Shown here piece by piece: positions 25,081-34,096 of a DNA stretch of 38,894 bases. This DNA comes from an uncultured Saprospiraceae bacterium (GTDB taxonomy: Bacteria; Bacteroidota; Bacteroidia; Chitinophagales; Saprospiraceae), in assembly GCA_905480605.1 (NCBI GenBank), contig CAJQRD010000020.1:64001-102894 (forward strand). The letters are read 5' to 3'. Every line of letters begins with the position of its first letter. Position 1 is the first letter of the stretch. The notes beneath the pieces were generated by a model. That model had not been told where the DNA came from, ran no database searches, and saw only the letters and a list, made by a program, of their open reading frames with translations. Both the position numbers and the translations under genes were made by a program.

Positions 25081-26510
25081 TAGGTAAGAGTCTTAAAATT
25101 ATACAAGAAGAGTTAGAACAAGGTACAATCACTGTTGAATCAATGGTGAATATGTATTTGGATAATATTGAAAGGACTAAAGATTTTAATGCTTATGTTG
25201 AGGTGTTCAAGGAAGAAGCTTTAGAGGGTGCGAGGCAATTAGATTTAAAAATAAAATCTAGTCCAGATCAGTTAGGAGAATTGTTTGGAGCCGTTATTTC
25301 TATCAAAGATAATATTTGTTACAATGGACATATTGTGACAGCAGGTTCGAAAATGCTAGATGATTTTGAAGCGCCTTATTCATCTACAGCAGTTGAGCGA
25401 ATGATACAAGCTGATGCTATTATAATAGGACGAACAAATTGTGATGAATTCTCAATGGGATCTACTTCTGAATCTTCTTTTTATGGTCCTGTTAAAAATG
25501 CAGTAGATGCAACTTGTATTGCAGGGGGTTCTTCAGGTGGTGCCGCTGTTTCTGTTAAACAAAACACTTGTATTGCGGCATTGGGTTCAGATACTGGAGG
25601 CTCTGTAAGGCAACCCGCTTCATTCAATGGTGTTATTGGATACAAGCCTACTTATGGCTTGGTTTCCCGATGGGGGTTGATTGCTTATGGCTCTTCATTT
25701 GATGTTATAGGAGTTTTGTCAAATGATATCCAAACCATTGCTATGATAACAGATGTTATTTCTGGTCCTGATGATTATGACAGTACTGCTATTCAAGATC
25801 CATCACCTAGATTTACAAATGAAAAAATAAATTTAAAAGGTAAAAAAGTGGCCTATTTGAATGAGCTATTATCTCATTCAAAATTAAACGATAGTGTTAA
25901 AAATGCTTTTTTCTCTTTTACAGAAAAATTAGAGAATAATGAAGTAGAAGTTGTGGGTGAAGCTTTTGAATATTCAGATTACCTTGTTCCTGCTTATTAT
26001 ATATTATGTGCTGCAGAAGCCAGTTCAAATTTAAGCCGGTTTGATGGTGTCAGATATGGTCATCGAGCAGATGGTAAGTTTCAGGATTATAGGGAAATGA
26101 TTAAGCAATCTAGAACTGAAGGTTTTGGCAATGAGGTCAAAAAGCGAATAATTCTTGGCAATTATGTTTTAAGTGAAGGACATTATGATGCTTATTTTAC
26201 TAAAGCCATGAAAGTTCGCCAAATTATAAAGAATGCAATCGAAGACTTATTTTTAAAATATGATTATATAGTATTGCCAACAACAACTACTCAAGCTTGG
26301 CTGATTGGTGATGCATCTGTTGATCCTGTAGAAATGTATCTCTCTGATATGTTTACGGTCTTGGCTAACTTAAGTGGAATTCCAGCAATTAGCATTCCTT
26401 TAACAAATAACATTGAATCTTTGCCGTTAGGTATACAAGTGATGGCAAAATCAAGAGATGATACGAACCTACTTGAGTTTGTTTCTGCAATCAATGAGGT
26501 AATTAGATAA
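25077..26510 (+). CDS. gatA: Aspartyl/glutamyl-tRNA amidotransferase subunit A
   Basis: GatA is the glutaminase subunit of the GatCAB complex, which converts Glu-tRNA-Gln and Asp-tRNA-Asn to the amide forms. The amidase-signature triad is complete: K77 in SIKDNI, S152 in AGGSSGGAA and S176 in GSDTGGSVRQP, spaced as in characterised GatA. The 477-residue length is normal. gatB and gatC are not adjacent, as in many Bacteroidota. It is the third gene of a tight operon with two aminoacyl-tRNA synthetase genes, overlapping hisS by four bases. No clear terminator was found after it. Confidence 0.95.
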   Translation: MIGKSLKIIQEELEQGTITVESMVNMYLDNIERTKDFNAYVEVFKEEALEGARQLDLKIKSSPDQLGELFGAVISIKDNICYNGHIVTAGSKMLDDFEAPYSSTAVERMIQADAIIIGRTNCDEFSMGSTSESSFYGPVKNAVDATCIAGGSSGGAAVSVKQNTCIAALGSDTGGSVRQPASFNGVIGYKPTYGLVSRWGLIAYGSSFDVIGVLSNDIQTIAMITDVISGPDDYDSTAIQDPSPRFTNEKINLKGKKVAYLNELLSHSKLNDSVKNAFFSFTEKLENNEVEVVGEAFEYSDYLVPAYYILCAAEASSNLSRFDGVRYGHRADGKFQDYREMIKQSRTEGFGNEVKKRIILGNYVLSEGHYDAYFTKAMKVRQIIKNAIEDLFLKYDYIVLPTTTTQAWLIGDASVDPVEMYLSDMFTVLANLSGIPAISIPLTNNIESLPLGIQVMAKSRDDTNLLEFVSAINEVIR

Positions 26511-26651
26511 GGTTAAGAGTAGTCAAAGGCTGTCTCTAAATCACTTCTGAGAATAAAATCAATAAAGACATATTGGTTATGAAAAATCGATAATGGCACA
26601 ATTATTAAATATCAGCATATAACATATTAGTTTTATTTATAATATATAGTA

Positions 26652-26682
26652 TTGACTTTTAAAGAAAATGATTCTATATTTG
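26652..26682 (+). promoter_or_regulatory. Promoter of the lytic transglycosylase gene
   Basis: TTGAC at 26652-26656 and TATATTTG at 26675-26682, with 20 nt between the TTG and the -7 box, match the Bacteroidota pattern. The leader is about 120 nt, long for this window. It contains ACACAT and ATGTGT able to pair (around 26695-26722), so leader-level regulation is possible. The rest of the 300-nt gap shows nothing else. Confidence 0.75.
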
Positions 26683-26811
26683 CGCTCCCGTTTACACATA
26701 TATAATATTTACTAATGTGTAATAAAATAATATTGTGTGATTTAAACGTAAGTCAATACAATAAGTTGTATACCGAAGTTCCCTTTAATTGATATTGCAA
26801 ATTTAAGAGCT

Positions 26812-27921
26812 ATGAACAAATTATTAATTGTTGCCACACGAATGGCAATAATTACATTTTTAATAACATGTGTGAATATTATTGGATATTCTCACACTAC
26901 ACCGAGCCTGGAAAGTGATGCGAGCAGCACTGTTCCTAGTTTTTCTGATCAAGACATTAAAGATAGATTGGAAAATATTTCGAGTGTAATCGACCTTAAG
27001 TACACACACGAGGTTGGTAGACGTATTCGCGAGTACACTGTAAATTACAGAAAAGCAGGCGAGCGTATTTTAGGTCGAGTAGACCTATATTTCCCTTTAT
27101 TTGAAAAAGAGATAGAAGAGCGTAATCTTCCAGACGAATTAAAGTTTGTTGCTGTTGTAGAGTCAAATCTAGAACCAACGGCTAAATCAAAGTCAGGAGC
27201 ATTGGGTTTGTGGCAATTTATCAAGTCGACAGGAAAAATGCAAGGTCTCAAAATGAATACTTATGTAGATGAGCGTAGAGATCCTGAAAAGTCAACTAAA
27301 GCAGCATTGGAATACCTATCCAATTTGTACGAACGATTTGATGATTGGACTTTAGCAATTGCAGCATATAACTGTGGTCCTGGAAACGTAAGAAAAGCGA
27401 TTCGTAGAGGAAACAGTAGAAATTACTGGGATATTAGAGAGCATTTGCCGAGAGAAACACAAAAATATGTGCCAAGAATAATAGCTGCTATTTACTTAAT
27501 GCAGTATTATCATTATCATAATTTGACTCCCAGAACAATGGATCAGGATTTAGTTCATACGGTTAGTATCAGTGATGGTAAAAAACATAATCTATATACA
27601 TTGGCAAAAGATTTGGATATAGATTACGGTAAATTGAAATCGCTAAATCCTCAGTTTAAGACAAAATATATTCCTAAGAACAAAGGGCATTATTCTTTAG
27701 TAATTCCAAGATCTAAGTATGAGAGTTATTTGGAGAATTATGATCCAATTTCACATACAATTATGTTGGAAAAACGGATGCTTAAAAAGCAGTTGGTTGA
27801 AAAGGAAAGAAGAGAGGAAGTGAGAGATAGAAAGATTGAAACAATGCAAATGCTACAAGCAATCGATCCTCAATTTATATATCCAAATGCATATCATACC
27901 AGTATCAATATAAGTTCTTAG
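26812..27921 (+). CDS. Lytic transglycosylase with LysM-like domain (MltD type)
   Basis: The protein cuts peptidoglycan glycan strands in the periplasm. It has a signal or anchor at residues 1-27. The SLT domain covers about 95-235, with catalytic E117 in FVAVVESNLEPTAKSKSG, then GLWQFI, AIAAYNCGPGNVRKAI and the C-terminal ETQKYVPRIIAAIYL. A LysM-like segment follows (about 250-300, LYTLAKDLDIDYGKLKSLNP), which would bind peptidoglycan. The Lys/Glu/Arg-rich C-terminal tail (310-350) looks like a charged helix. At 369 residues with one LysM it is a compact MltD relative. It has its own promoter. Confidence 0.93.
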   Translation: MNKLLIVATRMAIITFLITCVNIIGYSHTTPSLESDASSTVPSFSDQDIKDRLENISSVIDLKYTHEVGRRIREYTVNYRKAGERILGRVDLYFPLFEKEIEERNLPDELKFVAVVESNLEPTAKSKSGALGLWQFIKSTGKMQGLKMNTYVDERRDPEKSTKAALEYLSNLYERFDDWTLAIAAYNCGPGNVRKAIRRGNSRNYWDIREHLPRETQKYVPRIIAAIYLMQYYHYHNLTPRTMDQDLVHTVSISDGKKHNLYTLAKDLDIDYGKLKSLNPQFKTKYIPKNKGHYSLVIPRSKYESYLENYDPISHTIMLEKRMLKKQLVEKERREEVRDRKIETMQMLQAIDPQFIYPNAYHTSINISS

Positions 27922-27941
27922 ATATACTGGTTTCAAAATAT

Positions 27942-27981
27942 AAAGGTCCTTTTGGTTGTAAAGTCGAAAGGGCTTTTTTTA
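27942..27981 (+). terminator. Terminator of the lytic transglycosylase gene
   Basis: AAGGTCCTTT and AAAGGGCTT form an imperfect stem, bulged by two bases, around a 14-nt loop, followed by a T tract. Confidence 0.65.
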
Positions 27982-28046
27982 TGATATCAATAGAGTGATT
28001 TTAGTTACCAGGTGTATGAGATAAACCTTATGCTTTGTCTTTGGCA

Positions 28047-28078
28047 TAAAAAAAGAAGGCCCATAAAAAAGGACCTTC
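28047..28078 (-). terminator. Terminator of hsp20
   Basis: On the minus strand, GAAGGTCC (28078-28071) pairs with GGGCCTTC (28062-28055), with one G-U pair, and is followed by eight T. It lies about 110 bases beyond the hsp20 stop, so the mRNA has a 3' tail of that length. Confidence 0.75.
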
Positions 28079-28189
28079 CCAAATAAAACCAACTACTAAA
28101 AACCTATCTTCACATTATCATCCATCACTCAATCTTAGATTACCCAATCTAATTCTTCTAACTATATTTTATACGTTTACATTTTATGA

Positions 28190-28654
28190 TTACGCAACTG
28201 TAATCCTGCGTGGCTCTTGTGCTTTTGCTTCTTCTCTTTTTTCTAGAGAAACTGAAAGTATTCCATCTTCATATTTGGCATTAATTTTTGTGAGATCAAT
28301 GTCCTTGTTGATATGAAAAGATTTCTTAAACGTTGCGAAATTGAATTCTCTTCTCTTGTACTTTGCACTTTTCTTTGTGTTTTCTATTTCATCTTCCTTT
28401 GCTTCTTCACTTACTACTTTTGATGAGATAATAAGTTGATCTTTTTCAACATTGATATTGAAGTTTTCTTTTTTTAAGCCTGGAGCTGCTAATTCTATTA
28501 TAAATGCGCTTTCAGATTCTTTGATGTTTATGGCAGGTGATTTTTTGCTAAAATCATTGTCTAGCACATCTCCAAAATTTTTATTGAATAATTCATCCAA
28601 TACTGAGGTGAAGTTATTTTTGTGTACTGGTCTGTTAAATTTAATCCTGTTCAT
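28190..28654 (-). CDS. Small heat-shock protein, Hsp20/alpha-crystallin family
   Basis: This ATP-independent holdase binds unfolding proteins in the cytoplasm. The 154 residues hold a short N-terminal arm (FTSVLDELFNKNFGDV), the alpha-crystallin domain (about 43-143: PAINIKES, IELAAPGLKKENFNINV, FKKSFHINKDIDL, AKYEDGILSVSLEK) and a C-terminal arm with ITV, the I-x-I/V motif used to build oligomers. Length and order are typical. It is divergent from uvrA. Two dyads of the TGNCA-AAA-TGNCA type lie 110-150 bases upstream and may be stress-regulator sites. Confidence 0.95.
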   Translation of the reverse strand: MNRIKFNRPVHKNNFTSVLDELFNKNFGDVLDNDFSKKSPAINIKESESAFIIELAAPGLKKENFNINVEKDQLIISSKVVSEEAKEDEIENTKKSAKYKRREFNFATFKKSFHINKDIDLTKINAKYEDGILSVSLEKREEAKAQEPRRITVA

Positions 28655-28762
28655 GTTTTATGAAATTTTAAGTTTTTATTTAAAATTGATACATGAACCT
28701 AAGATCAACTCTCGTTCCAATAGAAATTTCGAGCCAAAATTGCTGACAAATTAAAATTAAAG

Positions 28763-28806
28763 TGACAAAATGGCATTTTTGTTTCAAAAAGAATGTCAAA
28801 ATGACG
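28763..28806. promoter_or_regulatory. Two dyads between hsp20 and uvrA
   Basis: TGACA-AAA-TGGCA (28763-28775) and TGTCA-AAA-TGACG (28794-28806) share a five-three-five layout, each one mismatch from a perfect inverted repeat. They are 31 bases apart, about three helical turns, which would put two dimers on the same face of DNA. No TAnnTTTG box faces hsp20, which suits a regulated promoter for that gene. The regulator is not known. Confidence 0.5.
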
Positions 28807-28914
28807 CAATTTTGTATTGCCAGACTAAAATAATGCAGGATATTAAGACATGCCCAACAAAACTTTATGGCTGTTAAACCATTTATAAAATAGAAAAATA
28901 AAAAGTCTTGTCAA

Positions 28915-28947
28915 TTGGTAAAGGCTCATGGCACTTTTCTATATTTG
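28915..28947 (+). promoter_or_regulatory. Promoter of uvrA
   Basis: TTG (28915-28917), a 22-nt spacer and TATATTTG (28940-28947) match the Bacteroidota pattern. The TTG start codon of uvrA lies 37 bases beyond. Confidence 0.65.
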
Positions 28948-28984
28948 AAAGTTTATCATCCGTCATATTTATAATTAGCACAGT

Positions 28985-31807
28985 TTGGAAGAATTAGAAT
29001 ACATTGAAATCATTGGGGCGAAAGAAAATAATCTCAAAGATATAAATGTCAAAATACCTAAAAACAAACTGGTTGTCGTAACTGGTTTGAGTGGAAGTGG
29101 AAAATCTTCATTGGCTTTTGATACGCTGTATGCTGAGGGTCAAAGGAGGTATATGGAAACATTTTCTGCTTATGCGCGGCAGTTTATGGGAAAAATGGAA
29201 AGACCTGATGTTGATAAAATTGATGGTTTAAGCCCTGTTATTTCGATTGAGCAAAAGACAACATCTTGGAATCCTCGAAGTACTGTAGGCACAACAACTG
29301 AGATTTATGATTTTCTCAGATTGTTGTACGCTAGAATAGGGGAGGCATACAGTTACAATACGGGCAAGAAAATGGTCCAATACAGTGAAGTGCAAATTAT
29401 CGACCATATTCTAGATAACTATAATGGCAGAAAAATTTCAATTTTAGCGCCAGTAATTCGTTCAAGAAAAGGGCATTACCGTGACTTGTTTGAACAGACC
29501 AGAAAAAAAGGATATACAAAGGTACGCGCGGATGGGAAAATATTAGACCTTACTCCAGGCTTACAATTGGACAGATACAAAGTGCACGATATCGAAATAG
29601 TTATTGACCGTATAAAAGTTGATAAGACCAAAAAAGACAGATTGGTGCAGTCGATTCAAATTGCATTCAAGCAGAGTTCAGAATTTATTCAACTTTTAGA
29701 TAATGATAAAAATGAAGTAAGGACTTACAGCAAGCAACTGATGTGTCCCGAAACAGGTATCTCTTATGAGGAACCTTCACCAAATAGTTTTTCGTTTAAT
29801 TCGCCTTATGGAACTTGTCCAAAATGTAAAGGATTGGGAGAGTGCCATGATGTGAATTTGGAAAAAGTAATTCCTGATGATACCAAGAGTATAAATCAGC
29901 AAGCCATAACTCCTTTTGGTGAAGTGCGTGATACTTTTACTTTTAAGCAATTGCGCCAGATTGCTAAAAAGTACAAATTTACTTTTTCAACACCAATTAA
30001 GGATATACCTAAAAAAGCATTGGATATTATTCTTCATGGTGGCGACGAATTGTATGATCAAAAGCTTGAATTTAGTAAGCATGATATGGTTTACAATTTA
30101 GCACATGAAGGTTTGGTCAGCATGTTAGAGCGTTGGCAATCTACTTCAACTTCAGAAAAAATTCGACGCTGGGCAGAAGACTTCATGGTTATTGTTACTT
30201 GTCCCGACTGCAGCGGATACAGGCTGAAAAAAGAATCAAGGCATTTTAAATTGGGAAACAAACATGTAGGTGAATTGGCAACAATGGATCTGGATGAATT
30301 AAGTGTGTGGTTCTCTTCGATTGAAAAGCACCTCAACAAAAAGCAAAATGCTATTGCAAAAGATATTCTGAAAGAAATCAGAATGCGTCTTCAGTTTTTA
30401 CTTGACGTGGGTCTGACGTATTTAAGTTTGAATAGACCAACACGAACCTTGTCAGGTGGAGAGTCTCAAAGGACAAGATTGGCAACTCAAATTGGTTCTC
30501 AACTATCAGGCATTACTTATATTATGGATGAGCCAAGTATCGGTTTGCATCAAAGAGATAATCAAAGACTAATTACGGCACTAAAAAATCTAACGGTAAT
30601 TGGTAACACAGTAGTAGTAGTAGAGCATGATAAAGATATAATGTTGGCATCAGATTACCTTATTGACCTTGGACCTGGTGCAGGCCAATATGGTGGTGAG
30701 ATTGTTGATGAAGGTATTCCTGCAGACTTCAATAAGGGAAATGGAATTACGGCTCAATACCTCAATGATCGTATGAAAATTGAAGTGCCCAGAAAGAGGA
30801 GAAAAGGAAATGGTCTTAATATTGAATTGAAAGGTGCTACTGGAAATAATTTGAAGAATGTTGACTTGACAATTCCTCTTGGAACATTTTGTTGTATAAC
30901 TGGCGTTTCAGGAAGTGGAAAATCAACCTTGATTAATGAAACCTTGTACCATATTCTAAGGCAACATTTTTACAAAAGTATCAAAAGGCCTTTGCCTTAT
31001 AATTCAATAAAAGGATTAGATAATGTTGACAAAGTTATTGAGATAGATCAAAGTCCTATTGGACGAACACCAAGGTCTAATCCAGCAACTTATATTGGAT
31101 TGTTTACAGACATTCGTAAGATCTTTTCTGACTTGCCAGAATCAAAGATAAGAGGTTACAAACCAGGACGATTTTCATTTAATGTTAAAGAAGGACGTTG
31201 TGAAACGTGTGAAGGTGGTGGAATGAAAATGATTGAAATGAATTTTCTTCCTGATGTTTATGTGGAATGTGAAACATGTCTTGGTAAGAGATATAAGAGG
31301 CAAACTCTTGAGATAATGTATAAGGGCAAGTCTATTGCTGATGTATTAGATATGTCTGTAAAAGAAGCGGTGGAGTTTTTTAAAAACATCCCTAAGATAT
31401 ATCGTAAACTAAAAACACTAGGGGATGTTGGTTTGGGTTATATTACCTTAGGTCAACAGGCTACAAGTTTATCCGGAGGGGAGGCTCAACGTGTGAAGTT
31501 AGCAGAAGAATTGTCTAAAAGAGACACAGGAAATACATTTTACATTCTTGATGAACCTACAACAGGGTTACATTTTGAGGATATTAAACATCTGCTGGTT
31601 GTACTTAACAAATTGGTTGACAAGGGAAATACAGTTGTTGTAATTGAGCACAATATGGATGTTATCAAAGTCGCTGACTATATAGTCGATGTTGGTGTTG
31701 AAGGCGGAAATAGTGGTGGAACGGTCCTGTTTGCGGGTACTCCAGAAAAATTAGCCAAAAATAAAAAAAGCCATACTGCCCGCTTTTTGAAAGATGAACT
31801 CAAATAA
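28985..31807 (+). CDS. uvrA: Excinuclease ABC subunit A
   Basis: UvrA is the damage-recognition ATPase of nucleotide excision repair. The 940 residues carry both ABC modules: Walker A GLSGSGKSSLAFDT near residue 35 and GVSGSGKSTLINET near 643; signatures LSGGESQRTRLATQIGS and LSGGEAQRVKLAEELS; Walker B-like MDEPSIGLH and LDEPTTGLH. Zinc modules are CPKCKGLGEC, CPDCSGYRL and CETCEGGG...CETC. The start is TTG 28985: an in-frame TAG is at 28976-28978, no ATG lies nearby, and MEELEYIEIIGAKENNLK matches the family start. It has its own promoter and is not part of an operon. Confidence 0.97.
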   Translation: MEELEYIEIIGAKENNLKDINVKIPKNKLVVVTGLSGSGKSSLAFDTLYAEGQRRYMETFSAYARQFMGKMERPDVDKIDGLSPVISIEQKTTSWNPRSTVGTTTEIYDFLRLLYARIGEAYSYNTGKKMVQYSEVQIIDHILDNYNGRKISILAPVIRSRKGHYRDLFEQTRKKGYTKVRADGKILDLTPGLQLDRYKVHDIEIVIDRIKVDKTKKDRLVQSIQIAFKQSSEFIQLLDNDKNEVRTYSKQLMCPETGISYEEPSPNSFSFNSPYGTCPKCKGLGECHDVNLEKVIPDDTKSINQQAITPFGEVRDTFTFKQLRQIAKKYKFTFSTPIKDIPKKALDIILHGGDELYDQKLEFSKHDMVYNLAHEGLVSMLERWQSTSTSEKIRRWAEDFMVIVTCPDCSGYRLKKESRHFKLGNKHVGELATMDLDELSVWFSSIEKHLNKKQNAIAKDILKEIRMRLQFLLDVGLTYLSLNRPTRTLSGGESQRTRLATQIGSQLSGITYIMDEPSIGLHQRDNQRLITALKNLTVIGNTVVVVEHDKDIMLASDYLIDLGPGAGQYGGEIVDEGIPADFNKGNGITAQYLNDRMKIEVPRKRRKGNGLNIELKGATGNNLKNVDLTIPLGTFCCITGVSGSGKSTLINETLYHILRQHFYKSIKRPLPYNSIKGLDNVDKVIEIDQSPIGRTPRSNPATYIGLFTDIRKIFSDLPESKIRGYKPGRFSFNVKEGRCETCEGGGMKMIEMNFLPDVYVECETCLGKRYKRQTLEIMYKGKSIADVLDMSVKEAVEFFKNIPKIYRKLKTLGDVGLGYITLGQQATSLSGGEAQRVKLAEELSKRDTGNTFYILDEPTTGLHFEDIKHLLVVLNKLVDKGNTVVVIEHNMDVIKVADYIVDVGVEGGNSGGTVLFAGTPEKLAKNKKSHTARFLKDELK

Positions 31808-31859
31808 ATCAGTATTAAATAGTGATATTTTGATATGCATCATTAAAACATACCAAAGA

Positions 31860-31891
31860 TTGAGCGCATTTATCTCCTTTTGTTAACTTTG
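31860..31891 (+). promoter_or_regulatory. Promoter of the SAM hydrolase-ABM-aroB operon
   Basis: TTG (31860-31862), a 21-nt spacer and TAACTTTG (31884-31891) match the Bacteroidota pattern. The first ATG follows 19 bases later. Confidence 0.7.
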
Positions 31892-31910
31892 CCAAAATTC
31901 AAATTTAGTA

Positions 31911-32684
31911 ATGCAAATTGTTACTTTAATTACCGATTTTGGTCAGACAGATTATTATTGTGCTTTATTAAAAGGTACAATACTAAATCTGAGTTCCGAT
32001 ATTCAAATTGTTGATGTTTCAAATGATATCGACACACATGATATAAGACAGGCGGCATACTTCTTAAGCGCTGTTTGTAAAAAATTCCCGCAAGGCACAA
32101 TTCACATCGTTGCAGTCAACAATTACTATGATCCTGATTTCGAAATAATTCTATTTGAATATAAAGGTCACTACTTTATTGGTCCAAACAATGGTGTTTT
32201 TTCTTTGGCATTTGACTCAGTTGATGAAGATGCTATTTATAAAATTCTGGTTGATGATGGAAAAGCAGATCTCTTTAATATAATTGCGCATGGAGTGAGT
32301 TTGATTTCACAGCAAATGACAATAACAGAAGTAGGACCGCCACTCAATAATTATGTTAAGAAAATTGATATTCAGCCTGTTGTGACTTCTGAGGAGATTA
32401 GAGCTACGATTATTCATATCGATAAGTTCGAGAATGTGATAATCAATGTACACAGAGAGTTTTTTGAATATATCCAGAAAGGACGATTATTTGAAATATT
32501 TTTTAAGTACTATGACCCTGTTCGCGAAATAAGCAATACATATGCTGATGTTGCAGTAGGAGAAGTAGTTTGTTTGTTTAATTCTGCAAACTATTTAGAG
32601 ATTGCTATTAATTTAGGGAAAGCAGCCAGCCAATTGCATTTGATGAAAGATGAAACCATTCAAATTAAATTTTTAGACTCATGA
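31911..32684 (+). CDS. SAM hydroxide adenosyltransferase family (DUF62)
   Basis: The family cleaves S-adenosylmethionine to adenosine and methionine with hydroxide as nucleophile; its halogenating cousins are chlorinase and fluorinase. The 257 residues begin with the family signature VTLITDFGQTDYYCALLKG, followed by IVDVSNDIDTHDIRQAAYFL, HIVAVN and IGPNNGVFSLAFD. The C-terminal domain contains HIDKFENVIINV. Hydrolysis rather than halogenation is the default expectation, as no halogenation-specific genes are near. It overlaps the next gene by four bases (ATGA) and heads an operon that ends with aroB. Confidence 0.9.
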   Translation: MQIVTLITDFGQTDYYCALLKGTILNLSSDIQIVDVSNDIDTHDIRQAAYFLSAVCKKFPQGTIHIVAVNNYYDPDFEIILFEYKGHYFIGPNNGVFSLAFDSVDEDAIYKILVDDGKADLFNIIAHGVSLISQQMTITEVGPPLNNYVKKIDIQPVVTSEEIRATIIHIDKFENVIINVHREFFEYIQKGRLFEIFFKYYDPVREISNTYADVAVGEVVCLFNSANYLEIAINLGKAASQLHLMKDETIQIKFLDS

Positions 32685-32980
32685 TAGTACGTGTTGTTAA
32701 AATGGAATTTAAGGATGAATGTGTGAATGAATTTATTGCTCTTTTCGAAGATAAAAAAGAGAAAATCAGATCGTTTCCAGGCTGCCAGTATTTAGAACTG
32801 TTGCAAGGGTTGGATGCCAAGAAAAATGTCTTTGCAACATACTCTTATTGGAAGACGGAAGAGGAATTAAATAATTATAGATATTCAGATTTGTTTAAGG
32901 CAACTTGGGCCGATACGAAAAAACTGTTTTCAAAAAAACCAGAAGCCATCAGTTTCAAGAAACTTCATAGTTTAGATTAA
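32681..32980 (+). CDS. ABM-domain (antibiotic biosynthesis monooxygenase-like) protein
   Basis: This 99-residue ferredoxin-like protein belongs to the ABM superfamily, with VRVVKMEFKDECVNEFIALF, FPGCQYLELLQG and the ATYSYWKTEEELNNYR segment. Members include quinol monooxygenases, haem-degrading enzymes and many with no known reaction. The reaction is unknown here; antibiotic synthesis is not implied. Its ATG overlaps the upstream stop by four bases, and its own TAA shares a base with the aroB ATG, so the three proteins are translationally coupled. Confidence 0.85.
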   Translation: MIVRVVKMEFKDECVNEFIALFEDKKEKIRSFPGCQYLELLQGLDAKKNVFATYSYWKTEEELNNYRYSDLFKATWADTKKLFSKKPEAISFKKLHSLD

Positions 32981-34059
32981 TGTCAGTAATAAAGAGTCAA
33001 GGTTACAATGTGTTGATTGATGAAGATGCCAGCATTTTAAAGTCATTCATAGAGCAACTCAAACCTTCAAAAATATTTGTTGTAATAGATGAAAATACTA
33101 AATTATTCTGCCTGCCTCACTTAGAGGAATATCTTAAAATTCCATTTTCCAGTATTCAAATTGTATCAGGCGAAAAGTTTAAAAATCTAAAAACATGTAC
33201 ATTGATGTGGGATGCATTGATGAAGAATGGATGCGATCGCAAAAGCTTGGTGATTAATTTAGGTGGGGGCGTTATAGGTGATATGGGAGGATTTGTCGCT
33301 TCAACATTTATGCGTGGAGTACGATTTATTCATATGCCCACTACTTTACTGTCACAAGTAGACGCTTCTGTTGGAGGTAAATTGGGCATAGATTTTTTGG
33401 GATATAAAAACATGATTGGCATGTTTCAAAATCCTGAGCTGGTTTGGATCGAAACCCGATTTTTAAAAACACTTCCTGAGCGTGAGTTGAGAAGTGGCTA
33501 TGCTGAGGTAATCAAGCATGGTTTAATAAAATCCCAAGAACTTTGGAGAAAAGTTGTTGCACAAAAACTTGATTTGTCTGATGATGAATGGACAGCCCTG
33601 GTTGATGTATCTGTACAGATAAAAAACAATGTTGTCAAAGAAGACCCAAAGGAAAATGGGTTGAGGAAAATTTTGAATTTCGGACATACAATTGGTCATG
33701 CTGCCGAGACCCACTTTTTAAAAGAAGGGCCAGATAATAAGTATGGACGATTACTGCATGGTGAAGCCATAGCAATCGGAATGTTATGTGAGTCGTATAT
33801 CAGTTATAAGGAAGGTTATCTTGCGGGTCCTGAGTTGAGACAAATTCGTGAGCTTATCACTTCTATTTATCCATTAGAACACAAATTGATGCCCTACAAG
33901 CAACAAATCTTTGAAATCCTTAAGTTGGATAAGAAGAATGAGAGGGGAGAGTTAAATTTTTCCTTATTAAAGAGCATTGGCGATTGCATGTATGATAAGA
34001 AAATTAATAAATTGCTTATTGAAGACAGTTTAAGATACTATGATGCCGATGTTAATTAA
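32980..34059 (+). CDS. aroB: 3-dehydroquinate synthase
   Basis: This NAD- and zinc-dependent enzyme makes 3-dehydroquinate from DAHP, the second step of the shikimate pathway. The 359 residues show GGGVIGDMGGFVASTFMRG, PTTLLSQVDASVGGK, the zinc-ligand glutamate in ELRSGYAEVIKHG, and the two zinc-ligand histidines in NFGHTIGHA and LLHGEAIAIGM. Its start ATG shares one base with the stop of the ABM gene. No other shikimate gene is in the window. Confidence 0.96.
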   Translation: MSVIKSQGYNVLIDEDASILKSFIEQLKPSKIFVVIDENTKLFCLPHLEEYLKIPFSSIQIVSGEKFKNLKTCTLMWDALMKNGCDRKSLVINLGGGVIGDMGGFVASTFMRGVRFIHMPTTLLSQVDASVGGKLGIDFLGYKNMIGMFQNPELVWIETRFLKTLPERELRSGYAEVIKHGLIKSQELWRKVVAQKLDLSDDEWTALVDVSVQIKNNVVKEDPKENGLRKILNFGHTIGHAAETHFLKEGPDNKYGRLLHGEAIAIGMLCESYISYKEGYLAGPELRQIRELITSIYPLEHKLMPYKQQIFEILKLDKKNERGELNFSLLKSIGDCMYDKKINKLLIEDSLRYYDADVN

Positions 34060-34096
34060 TAACTGTTGATTAAAAAACATATACTAAACTAAAAAT

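Noticed and set aside
31911-32684. Halogenase (fluorinase/chlorinase) activity
   Set aside because: The sequence fits the broad DUF62 family; no halogenation genes are near and the simple hydroxide-transfer activity is the usual one in such contexts.
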